DNA of 64,000 bases, from assembly GCA_022605425.2 (NCBI GenBank), contig JAKIMF020000005.1, positions 840,501-904,500 on the forward strand. Reading direction: 5' to 3'. This document shows, piece by piece, positions 53,873 to 64,000 of this stretch (position 1 is the first letter of the stretch; every line of letters begins with the position of its first letter). The DNA is from Hamiltosporidium tvaerminnensis. Lineage: Eukaryota > Microsporidia > Dubosqiidae. The translations under genes were made by a program, and so were the position numbers. Below the pieces are notes generated by a model, which searched no databases, was not told the origin of the DNA, and saw only the letters and a program-made list of their open reading frames with translations.

Positions 53873-55755
53873 ATGGGCAAAAGAAAAATATCGGGAGCAG
53901 TTGAAAATCGCAAAAAATCAAGATGTGAGAATACGGGTGTGAAGAGTAGGAATTTCGACGACTTTGTTTCCAGCTCATCGAGGACTAGCCACCCTCGAGT
54001 TGTGAGCCCAATCGACTGTTTTTTTTCGGCATCTTCGAAACAGAAGGAGTGTGCGGCAGCCACGCACAAGGAGAGTAAAAAGTGTACAGATAATAGGGAT
54101 GTAAGGAGTTTTTTTGGGACAAGCATGCCAAAGCACACACGGGATGTGCCGCTGACCAGCCAGCGAAGTTTCCCGGAGGAGAAAGAGGCACAGACTTTGT
54201 CTGTTCTTCATGCATTGCTTCTAAGAAAATAACACTCCTTGAAAAAAGAGTGGAAAAATTAGAAGAAGAGGAAAAGAGATATAAAAAAACTCTTATGTTG
54301 GCAAAAACCAACTCGATTGCTTTAGAGGTACACTTTAAAGAAATTGAGAAGCTACGTAAAGTACCTAAAAGTTCGCGTAGGTGCCGTACTCACAAGTGCG
54401 TGATAACGGCAGTAGCACCTGTTTCCTCGGTTAGGCTAAAGGCAGGAGCCAGAGACCCTCAGGCTGATCCAGCAGTCAGTGAGTTAGTCTGCAACGCTGC
54501 AGAACTAACAGAGAAACCACTCGAGCAGAATTTGGTGGTAAATGAGGCGAAATCTCAGTCTTTCGGGCCAACTTTGTCCGCACGATATGCAATGGCTAAA
54601 GCTCGGTCTTTGGATAAACAGATAGTGTTACGGACTGACAGTTCTACTGATCTGACTGCAAATGCTGTTGACTCTCTTGCTGTTGGAGTCTGCCCAGCGG
54701 AAGTGCTGATCTGCATAGCAGCAGAATCTCAAAACTTACAAATCGAACGTGCAATGAATGTAAGTCATCAAGGGGCGAGGCTCGTTGAATGTGGTACGGG
54801 CAATACCACACTGCCTCCGATAGCAACTCCTCGTTCTATCGAAAAAAAGTTACCTGAAAAGACATCCGTAAGTGCTTCAGGAAAAGGTCTTAAGGATAAT
54901 AAAAAGGAATTATCCAAGAGCAAAGCAACTGGTAACCCAGCCAGTAAACCGAGAGCCGTCAAATTGCAGACTGCTAAAAAGCCTTCCTTCGATCGTACTA
55001 AGGCACCTTCGAAGCAGAGTAGAGGGAAACTTAACTTAAACAGAGCACAGTGTGAGGATGTTGTGCAAGGCAAATCACCATTTGTCTTGAATAATTTGTG
55101 CTTCTTTACTTAGTTAGAGTTAAAGTAAACAAACCCGCTTATTTAAGAGCAACTAGAGAACGGGGGCGTTAAATCTTACTACGTAAAGCACGTAGGCTTC
55201 ACTAAGGAAGGCCTGTTAGAGTTGCTTGTGAATGCTAACAGTGTGGATAAAGTTAAAGCCATTTTTACAGGCTTTAAAGATGTTAAGACGTTCAATAACT
55301 ATCTTAACAGAGGCAGTCTCGAAGAGATTGGAGAGCGGTTATCTGACCTTAAGCGCAGACTCTCATGGGTCGAGCGATTTAAAGATAACCCGCCGGTTAG
55401 GAGGTTCCTTAGCATTCTGAAGCATACTTCAGCTCAGAATGCCTCTCAAGAAGCCTCGAAAATCTTCTACGGACTAGAAGATATGGTACTTGAGGAGCCA
55501 AAGAGCTCCTCTAGCCTATAGTCAGGACTCTCAGAACTGTTGACACCTACCAACAGATAATGCTTGCATGGCAGGCCTCGCGGTATACTCTGTCTGGAGT
55601 GTCCCCATAGGCATCGTTGTGTTTTTGCTGAAACACTAGAGGCGAGAGGATACAAAGGTAAGCCTGTCGAGCGAGTTTTTCAGCAGATAGACGTAAGCAA
55701 TTTGATGGGACTGTTGAGAGGGAGTAATATCCGGGAACAGTGCAAGCTATAAGTA
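53873..55755 (+). pseudogene. ORF1-like region of APE-type retrotransposon (broken)
   Basis: It starts with basic MGKRKISGAVENRKKSRC at 53873 and runs to a stop near 54230. A second frame then gives a clear coiled coil (EKRVEKLEEEEKRYKKTL, about 54240-54295) and a long Ala/Ser/Lys-rich stretch to a TAG at 55111. In the same frame, after two stops, the segment GGVKSYYVKHVGFTKEGLLE (about 55165-55225) through LEDMVLEEPKSSSSL ends at 55521. A last piece at 55590-55755 includes CLECPHRHRC, a possible zinc-knuckle remnant. ORF1 proteins of LINEs coat the RNA; the coiled coil and basic parts fit that role. Whether it was a separate protein or the N-terminus of a single polyprotein cannot be settled. 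Confidence 0.65.
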
Positions 55756-55782
55756 GGAAACATCTTGGGTACTGCAAAACAT

Positions 55783-56577
55783 CACTAGGAAAAAAGTCTA
55801 TCAGAATTTGCACGGAATCGTATAGTAATCTTAGATTACTTACGCTAAATGTAAATTTCTTTAGATCAAAACGAGAGGTAGTTCTAATGCTAACTGGTAA
55901 ACTCCACCCAGACATTCTGTGTCTTCAAATGACACTACGCTACATAGGGAGTGCTCGAAATGTTATGCCGGAATACAAGGTGATGTAAAGTTTTTTAACA
56001 AGGAGAAAAAAGATGAGTAGAGAACTGATTTCTGCTGTGCGTCGTAATTTAGATTTTACGCTATCTTCAGTTAAAGTACATCCTAACTTCTTGGCTGGTA
56101 TTGTTTGTGGCAAAAAAGCATCTTGTGGCTCGTTTAAATTGCTTGTTGTATGCGTGTACATTCCTCCAAAATGTTCCCTATACAGCAACAGAGCGGAAAC
56201 GCTCGAAGCTCTAGGATCTTTTCTTGTTAGCGAAAACAAGAAGAACGGTTTGGATGATATTCTAGTCATGAGCGATTGGAATATGACACCAGAAGAGGCT
56301 GCTAGGTTCCTGGCTGTCAACAACCTCTATTGCACAATAAATGGTTATTCGAAGCACCGCGAGCTACAAGTGCAGCAGCACACAGTGCGAATAGATGCAT
56401 TGACCACTGCCTGTTTCCGAAAAGAGAGTGGGTGGAGGTAGTTAAAGGGCACAGGAAATGGGATATATCGGATCACCTTCCTGTAACTATTGACGTTAGG
56501 GTAAACACGCTCACACGAGCTGTACGCAAGAAAAATATCATCTTTCGCAAAATAGCGGAGCGTTCACGTGCCGATTA
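55783..56577 (+). pseudogene. APE-type endonuclease of retrotransposon (broken)
   Basis: Motifs of the exo-endonuclease-phosphatase fold appear in order. LRLLTLNVNFFRSK (about 55830) carries the first Asn, and HPDILCLQMT (about 55907) holds the position where QET with a catalytic Glu is expected, here Met. LVVCVYIPP (about 56143) follows, then DILVMSDWNM (about 56258) with the Asp/Asn pair, and WDISDHLPVTIDV (about 56459) with the catalytic Asp-His. An in-frame TAA at 55986 and a frameshift near 56390 break it. Loss of the Glu and the breaks indicate an inactive nicking enzyme. Confidence 0.75.
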
Positions 56578-57059
56578 GCTCGTAAGCGGTCCTGACCTGA
56601 AACAGTTGTTGTCCTAATATGAATCCCGGGATTTATGTGGACGAAACTGTTTAATGTGGTCTTGAGATACATTTTCAGATGGAAAATGTTTTTTTCTGCC
56701 TTGTAAGCTCAAAAAAACTATTCACGATATACAAAGAGTAGCTTTCGTATGAAATGCTCGAGCTTATCCGAATGCCTAAGCTGACCTCAAACGAAAGTGC
56801 GAGAAATGTAAGCGTCTACAAGCGGCAGTTGAGAATTGAGAAGGCACAAAAAGGTATTGCGGCGGCATCAACTGCTGCATGAGAGACGTGTAGCAGTGGA
56901 CCAGAAGGTCTGCTGGAATGCCCAAATGCTCGGCTGCCAATCGCACAGTTTTAGATGGAAAAAGCCAAATTGCTTCGGATGAGCTGACAGTGTTGCAGGT
57001 CTGGTACAACCACTTTCGTTCCCTAGAAACAATGAATGATGAGTTACAGAGCAAAGACA

Positions 57060-57905
57060 CTCAAATGGAGTGTTTTATTGAGGATAACAACGCTCATTAT
57101 AATGATTTGATTGCTTGGCAAGAGGTTATTTCAGCGCTGCACGAGTCAGCAAACAACAAAGCATGTGGTTTAGATGAGGTACAGAGTAGAAGCGTACAAA
57201 GCTCTACTAATGGATACTCATGGCGTAAGTCTGATGGCACAGCACATTTTACATGTGCTAAATGAGGCCTGTACAAATAGAATACCTATCAGCTGGAGAG
57301 TGTCAATATAGTACAGGTACCGAAGAAAGGTGATTTACGAAAACCTGGAAACTACCGTGAAATATGTCTGATAAACACTCTTCTTAAACTGCTGTGTAAG
57401 GATGTGGAACGCCGAATGCGTTTGTATGCTGAGAATAATAACCTCTTGTGCCGGGAACAAGCTGGTTTTCGTACTCGAGAGGAATGTGTTGCCAAGGTGG
57501 CAACTCTTTTAGAAATTCAAAGGAGAAGATTTATTCGAGGTAGAGAGACTGTTTGCCTATTATTTGATTTCGAAAAGGCTTACGATAGAGTTCCTCATGA
57601 TCTACTCCTTTTGAGACTGAAAGAGCAAGGCTATTCCGGAAAACTTCTGAGATTCCTTAAAGATCTGTACACTGATATAAAAATAAGTGTCAAGGTGGGC
57701 GATAAAACAACAAGCCTATTCCTATACAGTATCGGTCTCCGCCAAGGCTGCCCGTTATCACCTCTGTTATTCGATCTTTATATCGATTACATCTTTAGAG
57801 TCTTAATGGTATAGCATGCAAAGGTCTTAACTATAAGTTTCAAGGTATATTGTTTGCCGATGACACTGTTCTGTTCGATGCGATGTGGCTGCCTTTAAAC
57901 TCAGT
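57060..57905 (+). pseudogene. Reverse transcriptase of APE-type retrotransposon (broken)
   Basis: It is pieced together from several frames: NNKACGLDEV (about 57150) for the entry motif, VPKKGDLRKPGNYREICLIN (about 57318), EQAGFRTREE (57458), LLFDFEKAYDRVPHDLL (about 57560) as motif A, GLRQGCPLSPLLFDLYID (about 57735) as motif B, and ILFADDTVLF (FADD codons at 57853-57864) as motif C in another frame. All catalytic aspartates can be read, but frameshifts at about 57200, 57300 and 57810 and stops after 57905 make it nonfunctional. Confidence 0.82.
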
Positions 57906-58025
57906 ATAGATAAAGTGACGAGGTGGTGTAAGACGTGTGGAATGCGTGTGAATATAGATAAGCGTAGGTTGTTATTTTTACCATGTCTTAAAGGTAACGT
58001 AATGATAGGATAAAAAGCATTCCCA

Positions 58026-58860
58026 GTGGTCGAAACCTACAGATACCTAGGATTTATTTTAGACCGCACGTTTTCTCTGAAAGAAATGCTCAATGTGAGA
58101 AAAAAAGCTGTGTTTGCGGTCCGAAAAAATGCTATGCCATTCCTCTGCAGATCAGAAGTTCCGCTCTATTTTAAACTTCTGATCATAAAAGCATGCATTA
58201 TACCAATTGTAATGTATGGGAGCGAATTGTGGGGAATGAGCAAGGTCAGAATAGTATCTGTAGGTTGCGGCGTTACACGTTCTTTGGCAGCAGCTTTTGG
58301 ATGTCGAGAGAATTTTGCCCAGCTGGTAGCATTCAGAGAGTGTGACATCCAGCCTTTATATGAAAAGGCAGCTATGTCACGTGTAAGAGGCTTCTTGAAA
58401 TGGCAAGAAAGCAGAACGATCATCCGGGACTTGCTCAATAGTAAGTTTACAGCGAGGAAGAGAACGTGGGTTACTCAAACCCGAATCTGGATGAAAGCTT
58501 ATACTGGAAGTCCTTTATCGGGTTTGAGTAAAAAAAAGAATAGTCTCTTAATTAAAGAGGCTATTGTTAAAAGGCAAGACCGAGCCGATAAGTCAGTTAT
58601 AGGTGGCTTACGTAGGCTGTGGGGTCTTAATAGTGGGTATAAGTGGATCTACGCAGAGCTAAATAACAGGGTGTTAGCTAGCAGTATTAAAATGCTGTGT
58701 AGATTTAGAATAAGACTGGTTAAATTTAGTGCGCAACTGGCAGCTTAAGGAAGATTACCGAATAGGTATAGGGAACGCTCTCCATATTGCGAGGCTCCAG
58801 TTTCGGAAACTTTTAGCCACGTAGTGTTTGTGCTTAAGAGATAGAAAGTAGAACGATGTT
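58026..58860 (+). pseudogene. C-terminal region of APE-type retrotransposon polyprotein
   Basis: Open for 240 codons to a TAA near 58746. It starts with ETYRYLGFILDRTFSLKEML and continues with KACIIPIVMYGSELWGMSK, the thumb-like segment that follows the polymerase core in LINE proteins. After the stop, a frame reading PYCEAPVSETFSHVVFV (about 58775-58830) resembles a C-terminal CxxC...H...C zinc motif with one Cys lost. This is the longest intact stretch of the element. Confidence 0.7.
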
Positions 58861-59000
58861 TGTTGATACAGCTCAGGTTTCGAGAAAATTATTGCAACGT
58901 TTAAAATCTTCTGATCCTGTAAGGAATTTGGGATTAAAGGCGTTATGAGAGTCTTCGAAGGGGGTTTGTAAGCCGCCGCAGATATAAAAAACGCATTTTC

Positions 59001-62000
59001 ATTACTTGAAGATCTTTAATCGGTTAATATAGCAAATAGAAAATAAATATAAAATAGAAAGGCCAATATTTATTATTACAAAAAGAATGTTATTTGTTTT
59101 ATAAGTCATAATATCTTTCAATATCAATCAAATTTTCTACAATTTATAAAATATAGAAACAAATTTAAACAAAAGAAGAAGTTGCGAGAATTACATGAAG
59201 AAATTAATCGATGTTTAACGACAAAAAAAAGTATAAATTAAAAAAAATTACAAAACTTAACTAGCTATCACTTTTACATTATCTAGAAAAAAATTTTTTA
59301 TTCGAAATATTCTTAGCAAGAATGCAATCTCTTTAATCAGGACGTACTTCTAATTTAGTTTTCCATTTTAAAAATAAAGTTCTATAATTTTATGTTTTGC
59401 AAATTTTACAGGATGGTATGGAAAAAATAAAAAATCCGGGACTTTCTAAAACATTTTTCGATTGAAAAAATACTTGGTACTTATAGATCATACACAGATT
59501 TTTGTGTTTTGAAAGAATAACAGATTTTAAGCATTATAAAGCAGAATTGAACATCTTTTGTTTTTAAAATTGTATCAATGAATTTAAACAAAATATAGAA
59601 GCATACAAAGAATATGAATTATGAGTTAAGGAAAATAAGACGAATTGTGAAAGAAAAAAACAAGTGACTTAAACAGTACCTATAGAGGTTCGTTCCGAGG
59701 GTTTATCGACATCGTTAGGAATTAAAATACTTTGTCGAAGTCATTTATGGTTATTATCGAAGCTAATTTGAAAAAAAATTAATAGATCCACACATGAGCA
59801 GTAAAGTAATATTCCAATCAGAGAAACCTAACAAATTATTTGAGCAATACAACACAGTTAACACCGAATGAGTCGTTATACAGCAAGCTAAGTTTTCTGT
59901 GAGGAAGTAAATGTTTTTATTTCAAAACACCATTCATTTATACTGCTCCCTTTATTTTATATAATTACTAAAACTAAAATTTTAGCTTTAAAAACGTATG
60001 GACTCGGTTTAAAAAATTATAAACATTTATAATATAAAATAAAATCGAATAAATTTTTAGTTTCCGCGTATCTGTGCCTTTTAGTTGTATTTTTATAATA
60101 TTTCTGTTGTTTCAAAATAAATTGAACAACTGTTTTTTATGGTATTCTTGGATGACAGGATTTGCGAAAAGTTCCAGTAATAAACAAAAAATAAAATATC
60201 TTGGACTTAAAGTCATAAATTTCTATTGCATTACTTTTTTTTTGTTCCATTATGTATATCATCTTAAAATATTATAATGTAAAAATTTATATTGTAGAAT
60301 TTTATAACATCTTTACAATAACCAATTAGAATCATCTCTAAATAAACATGCAAAAGAACTGAAAAGCGCAATAGACAGAAAACACAATCGTTTGTATTAT
60401 ATAATTAACCAATTTTCTAGAAAAACCAGATGAAATAATGTTAAGGATGATTTTCATATTTCTATAAAAGTCATTATAATGATAATAGGAACAGACTATG
60501 AGAATTGCTACATTGCCACCATAAGGAAAATTGCTTTAATAAACAAAAAATAACGTGTAATGCACCCAGCGGCTGTAAAAGATTATGTAAATATATGGGG
60601 TAGGTGCGGAAATTTGCTCTTAAATAAATTTAAAATACCAATTTGCATCCTATACATTTTTCTTCTAATTATGAAAACGTTAGATTAAAGTGATTTTAAC
60701 TCTATTACTAGAACTCTACGAAATTCTTTTGACTGATCTTGTCACGATGAAACATATATTTAGTCGATTTTAATGCGTTGCATAACTTACTATGTTAATA
60801 GTAAAAAACATGCGAAAACGAACAGATTTAAATAAAGAGTATAAAAGAATAAGATAATCAAATTTACTTTTTTTTAGTTAACCATCTTATTTCTATAATT
60901 TCTTTATTTTTTCTTATTTTTTTTTACGTTAAGATTTTAATTTTATAATTTTTTTTGTTCGTTAACATCTTATTTCTATAATTTTTTTTACTTTTGATAT
61001 AAAATTTCTATACTTCGCTAATCCGTTACCAGCCAAATTTCCTAAAATACTCTTTACTGCCAAACAAACGCATGAATACATTCGTTTCAAATCAACCTCA
61101 TCTTAATTAGCACGCTGAAAATTTCTGCGTTTCTTTACTATCAGTTAATGGTAAAGCAAAATAAAGGAGACGGAATGACGGAGGAGTGCATTTTCAAATA
61201 CGACAGTAACTGACAAAATTGTATGCAAACATGTATTTTGTTCAAAAAAATAGACACTTTAAAATATGTTTAACAATTTTAGGATCTCTCTCAAAAACTT
61301 TCATGTGTAGTAAAAAGAAATTAACATTTTTGAAAGATGATCTATCACAACTGTGTTGTATCAGCTGTTGTCTGTCTTCTTGTTTAGATAAATATTATAG
61401 CATTACCTTTCGGGTAAACGACATGCGTTAATGAAAAGTTTCAACACAGCGAATATCTTTAATATACGAAACCATAAAACAATGGTTTAAGTATAATGTA
61501 AATCTATTAAGTTATAGAAAATTTTATTTTAGCAAAAAAAACCATTGTTAAAAGGTTCAGAATACTAACTTAAAAAGCTTGCAGAAAAATTTTCATGTCT
61601 AAATGTAAAATTCTGAATATGATTAACAGGTTATAAACGATCTCATCTTAAAAATTTCAACTTTTTTAAGTTTTAATATAACCAGGGCATTTATCTAAAC
61701 AACATACGTGCAATAAAATTTTTCAATTAATAATTACAAACGAACGATGTTTTAGAAAACAAGAAAAATATTATAAAAGCTAAGCGTTTTATTTTAATGT
61801 TCTTTCAAATAACTACTAAAAAGGCTTTATAAGGAAAAGCTAATATTTCGTACTAATTTCTGTGGATATTAAAATTATTTCAATATTAGTAAATTAATAG
61901 ATTTTATTGCCAGCCAGCCAGCCAGAGATTTTAATTTATGAATCTACAAATTTTTATTTTTATATTTCTACAGTGGTTAAATGTGAGGTTTAAAAGAGAA

Positions 62001-64000
62001 ATTTTCATTTTTTATTTTAATGGATTGTTCAATATAACAAACGATTTTAAAAAGTCATTATTGTTCTATTACAGAAATATTTTTATTAGAAGAGTTCATT
62101 GATTCCTTGGGTTCTTTGCATCATATTCGAAATATTCTTTTTTATATAAATTTTATTTAATAGTTATAACATGAATATAGACAACATATGCGTTATTTAT
62201 TGTTATTTGTAACGAAATTAAGAATAATAGATTTTTTCTATCTTACAAAATTTAAGGAAATTAAATGATACACGTGCTAATACTAGAGCACAATAAATTT
62301 AGTGATGTTTAATTAAAGAACTTTGAAGCCTTTAGATATGGCTTTTATATTTTTCTTTTCTTTCTTTTAACAATATTATCATTCAAGTTAAGATAAAAAT
62401 TAATCCTTGGATCGAGCAAATAAGAAATATTCTCAATAGAATCAATGAAGAATCATTATTTTATGTTTATAATGAAGATTCAATATCAACTTTTGAAATC
62501 CCTTTTATTCTGTAACTAGTAATATCTTTAAAATAATTAAAACCAAATTTCGGTTATTTTCCTATATCTTCTCGAGGTTACCTCATAAATATGCTTATCT
62601 TCTTTAAATTTTTAGTGTGCGAAAAACAAATCTTATGTGAAACAAAATGAATTTGATTTAAATATATAATTGCAAATTTTAAACCAATCAAAAAAAAAAT
62701 AGCGAAATTTATTGAATATGTGTAAAGGTTTGGGGTATATATTTTTTTAAAATAAAATTTTCGTGAATTCATTGTATGGAACTCATATTTAAAATTATAG
62801 ACATATTTTAAAAATTAATGTTACATGATCTGAGTAATGAATTTAATATTAAATAGGTGCTCAAAAGTTTTTTTTAACAAACAAAATAAAAAATTTGGAG
62901 TAATACAATAGTTCTAGATTGCTGTTTAAAAGTACATTTTTGTTTATATAATGAACATAGACACTTTAACGTTTTATGGGTATATAATCTCAGAAAAGTG
63001 ATAACGGAAATCATCTTATAACGTTTTTTTTAAAAATTCATATTACTTTTTTTTAAAATTATATATAAATCAAAAAAACATGATTCGAAGCTAGAAATTA
63101 ATTATTCCATGAAATCGGCTGAACTTTAGATGAAAATGAATAGCCATAGGCTGCGCCACGCCTAAATATCATGTACGAACTGTATAAAATGTTGAAATAG
63201 ATTTACATGTTTTTCTTATATGTGGTGTATTCTAATTCAGAAAAAGAAAGGGCATATGTGGAAGTGCTTTAATGTTATTCTGTGAGAAAAATGCCGATAG
63301 TATATGTATGATGATTCGTTTTATAATATGTAATAAGCAACGGCACATAAATTTTTAATTTTGATTTCTCGACTTTTATTTGTAACTTTAAAACGAATCT
63401 CTATAAATATCATATAGGTGTATCAATTAGAAGAAGGGTGGAGCAAGGATAACGATTGCTTTTCTGAAAATAACAGATTTTTAGAAATTTTATTGCAAAA
63501 TTAAAGCGCTATTAATTTTTTTTTCTTTTGAATTAACGAATTAATTTTAAAAAGGTTGGTTTAAAACCAGTCTTTTCATTCCTCCATTTCAATCAAAAAG
63601 CTATCTATACCCAATCTAATTAACTAAGCGTCGAAAAATATAAATTAATCATAAATAAAAATATTTTACATGTATGGTTTGCAGGGAAACCAATGGGTTA
63701 TCTAAGCATGTTATTTTTATGTTTCCACATAAATTAGTTAAAAAATCTAGATTTTTTCGTGTAGCAGAATTCTTCAAATAAATAATAAAATATATTTGAG
63801 CAATAAAACAAACTAGGAAAAATCTTAAAAACTAGTTTTTCGCGAAAATATCTAATAGAACAACTTTCTAAAACTTAAAATATTTTCTGCAAAGTTCCAA
63901 TGTCCCGTAACTACCTAAAGTTGCTAGTTTTGTCCATGTTTGCAATGCTACAAATATGAATAAAAAAATGATACCAGTCAGGAATTAAAAAAATATGGGA
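59001..64000. other. 5-kb AT-rich gene desert at right end
   Basis: No supported gene. Short frames (for example 61219-61431 from TTG, and 62578-62772 minus from ATG) have no recognised family. A GCCA microsatellite of four units is at 61909-61925. A variant of GTTAACATCTTATTTCTATA occurs twice near 60880-60985. Nothing else stands out. Confidence 0.5.

Larger units (their letters stand above)
53855..59000 (+). mobile_element. APE-type non-LTR retrotransposon, long but decayed
   Basis: A ~5.1-kb segment of near-balanced base composition inside AT-rich DNA. In order it carries an ORF1-like part with a coiled coil, an APE-type endonuclease, a reverse transcriptase with FADD, and a C-terminal tail ending in a CxxC-like remnant. 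The frame breaks many times. The APE endonuclease separates it from the restriction-like-endonuclease family at 12.6 kb. The ends are estimated from the base-composition edge: ATG at 53873, and CTTCGAAGGGGGTTTGTAAG then CCGCCGCAGATATAAAA near 58955-58990. No target duplication was identified. Confidence 0.82.

Noticed and set aside
61909-61925. GCCA tetranucleotide repeat
   Set aside because: Only four units; an ordinary microsatellite.
62578-62772. 64-codon minus-strand ATG frame in the right-hand desert
   Set aside because: No family, no promoter motif, isolated in a gene-free region.

Overview
The window comes from a microsporidian nuclear genome. The decisive evidence is a complete rRNA unit at 44277-48228. 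It has a very short SSU of about 1.3 kb, a short spacer, and a 5.8S domain that runs straight into the LSU with no ITS2, which is the microsporidian arrangement. The DNA is extremely AT-rich and I see no introns in the recognised genes. Several genes have a C-run just before the start codon, as expected of microsporidian promoters. Long intergenic stretches and many decayed transposons suggest one of the larger, repeat-rich microsporidian genomes. I cannot name the species from this sequence.

Layout. 1-7345: the 3' part of one leucine-rich-repeat (LRR) gene and a complete paralogue (4985-7345). 7346-9842: AT-rich DNA with a possible trace of a Ty3-type reverse transcriptase. 9843-12554: a 903-aa protein with an N-terminal FHA domain and five AT-hooks. 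12645-16460: a nearly full-length non-LTR retrotransposon with a restriction-like endonuclease (R4/Dong-like). A 729-bp SINE-like element with a perfect 16-bp target duplication (16535-17263) sits just beyond it, followed by a 5'-truncated second retrotransposon copy (17730-18546). 19010-20120: a dead retroviral-type integrase. 20881-23367: a third, probably secreted, LRR protein. 24490-25545: a dead Tc1/mariner transposase. 27022-29670 (minus): a Doa10/MARCH6-type membrane RING-CH ubiquitin ligase. 32190-32410: a GC-rich island of consecutive hairpins. 33008-33346: a small unknown protein. 33380-34690: two more copies of the SINE-like element. 36290-36955 (minus) and 37368-39008 (plus): a divergent pair encoding exosome subunit Rrp4 and a SMARCAL1-like SNF2 protein. 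40675-41820: a decayed third R4/Dong-like copy. 44277-48228: the rRNA unit. 53873-59000: a decayed non-LTR retrotransposon of a different type, with an APE-type endonuclease. 48.2-53.8 kb and 59-64 kb are gene deserts.

The housekeeping genes cover RNA processing (Rrp4), fork or chromatin remodelling (SMARCAL1-like), ER protein quality control (Doa10-like) and chromatin binding (FHA/AT-hook). They look independent of one another and form no pathway or operon. The three LRR proteins are a lineage-type family; at least two have an N-terminal hydrophobic segment suggesting export. The rest of the window is mobile-element history from at least five families. No functional tRNA gene or CRISPR array was seen.
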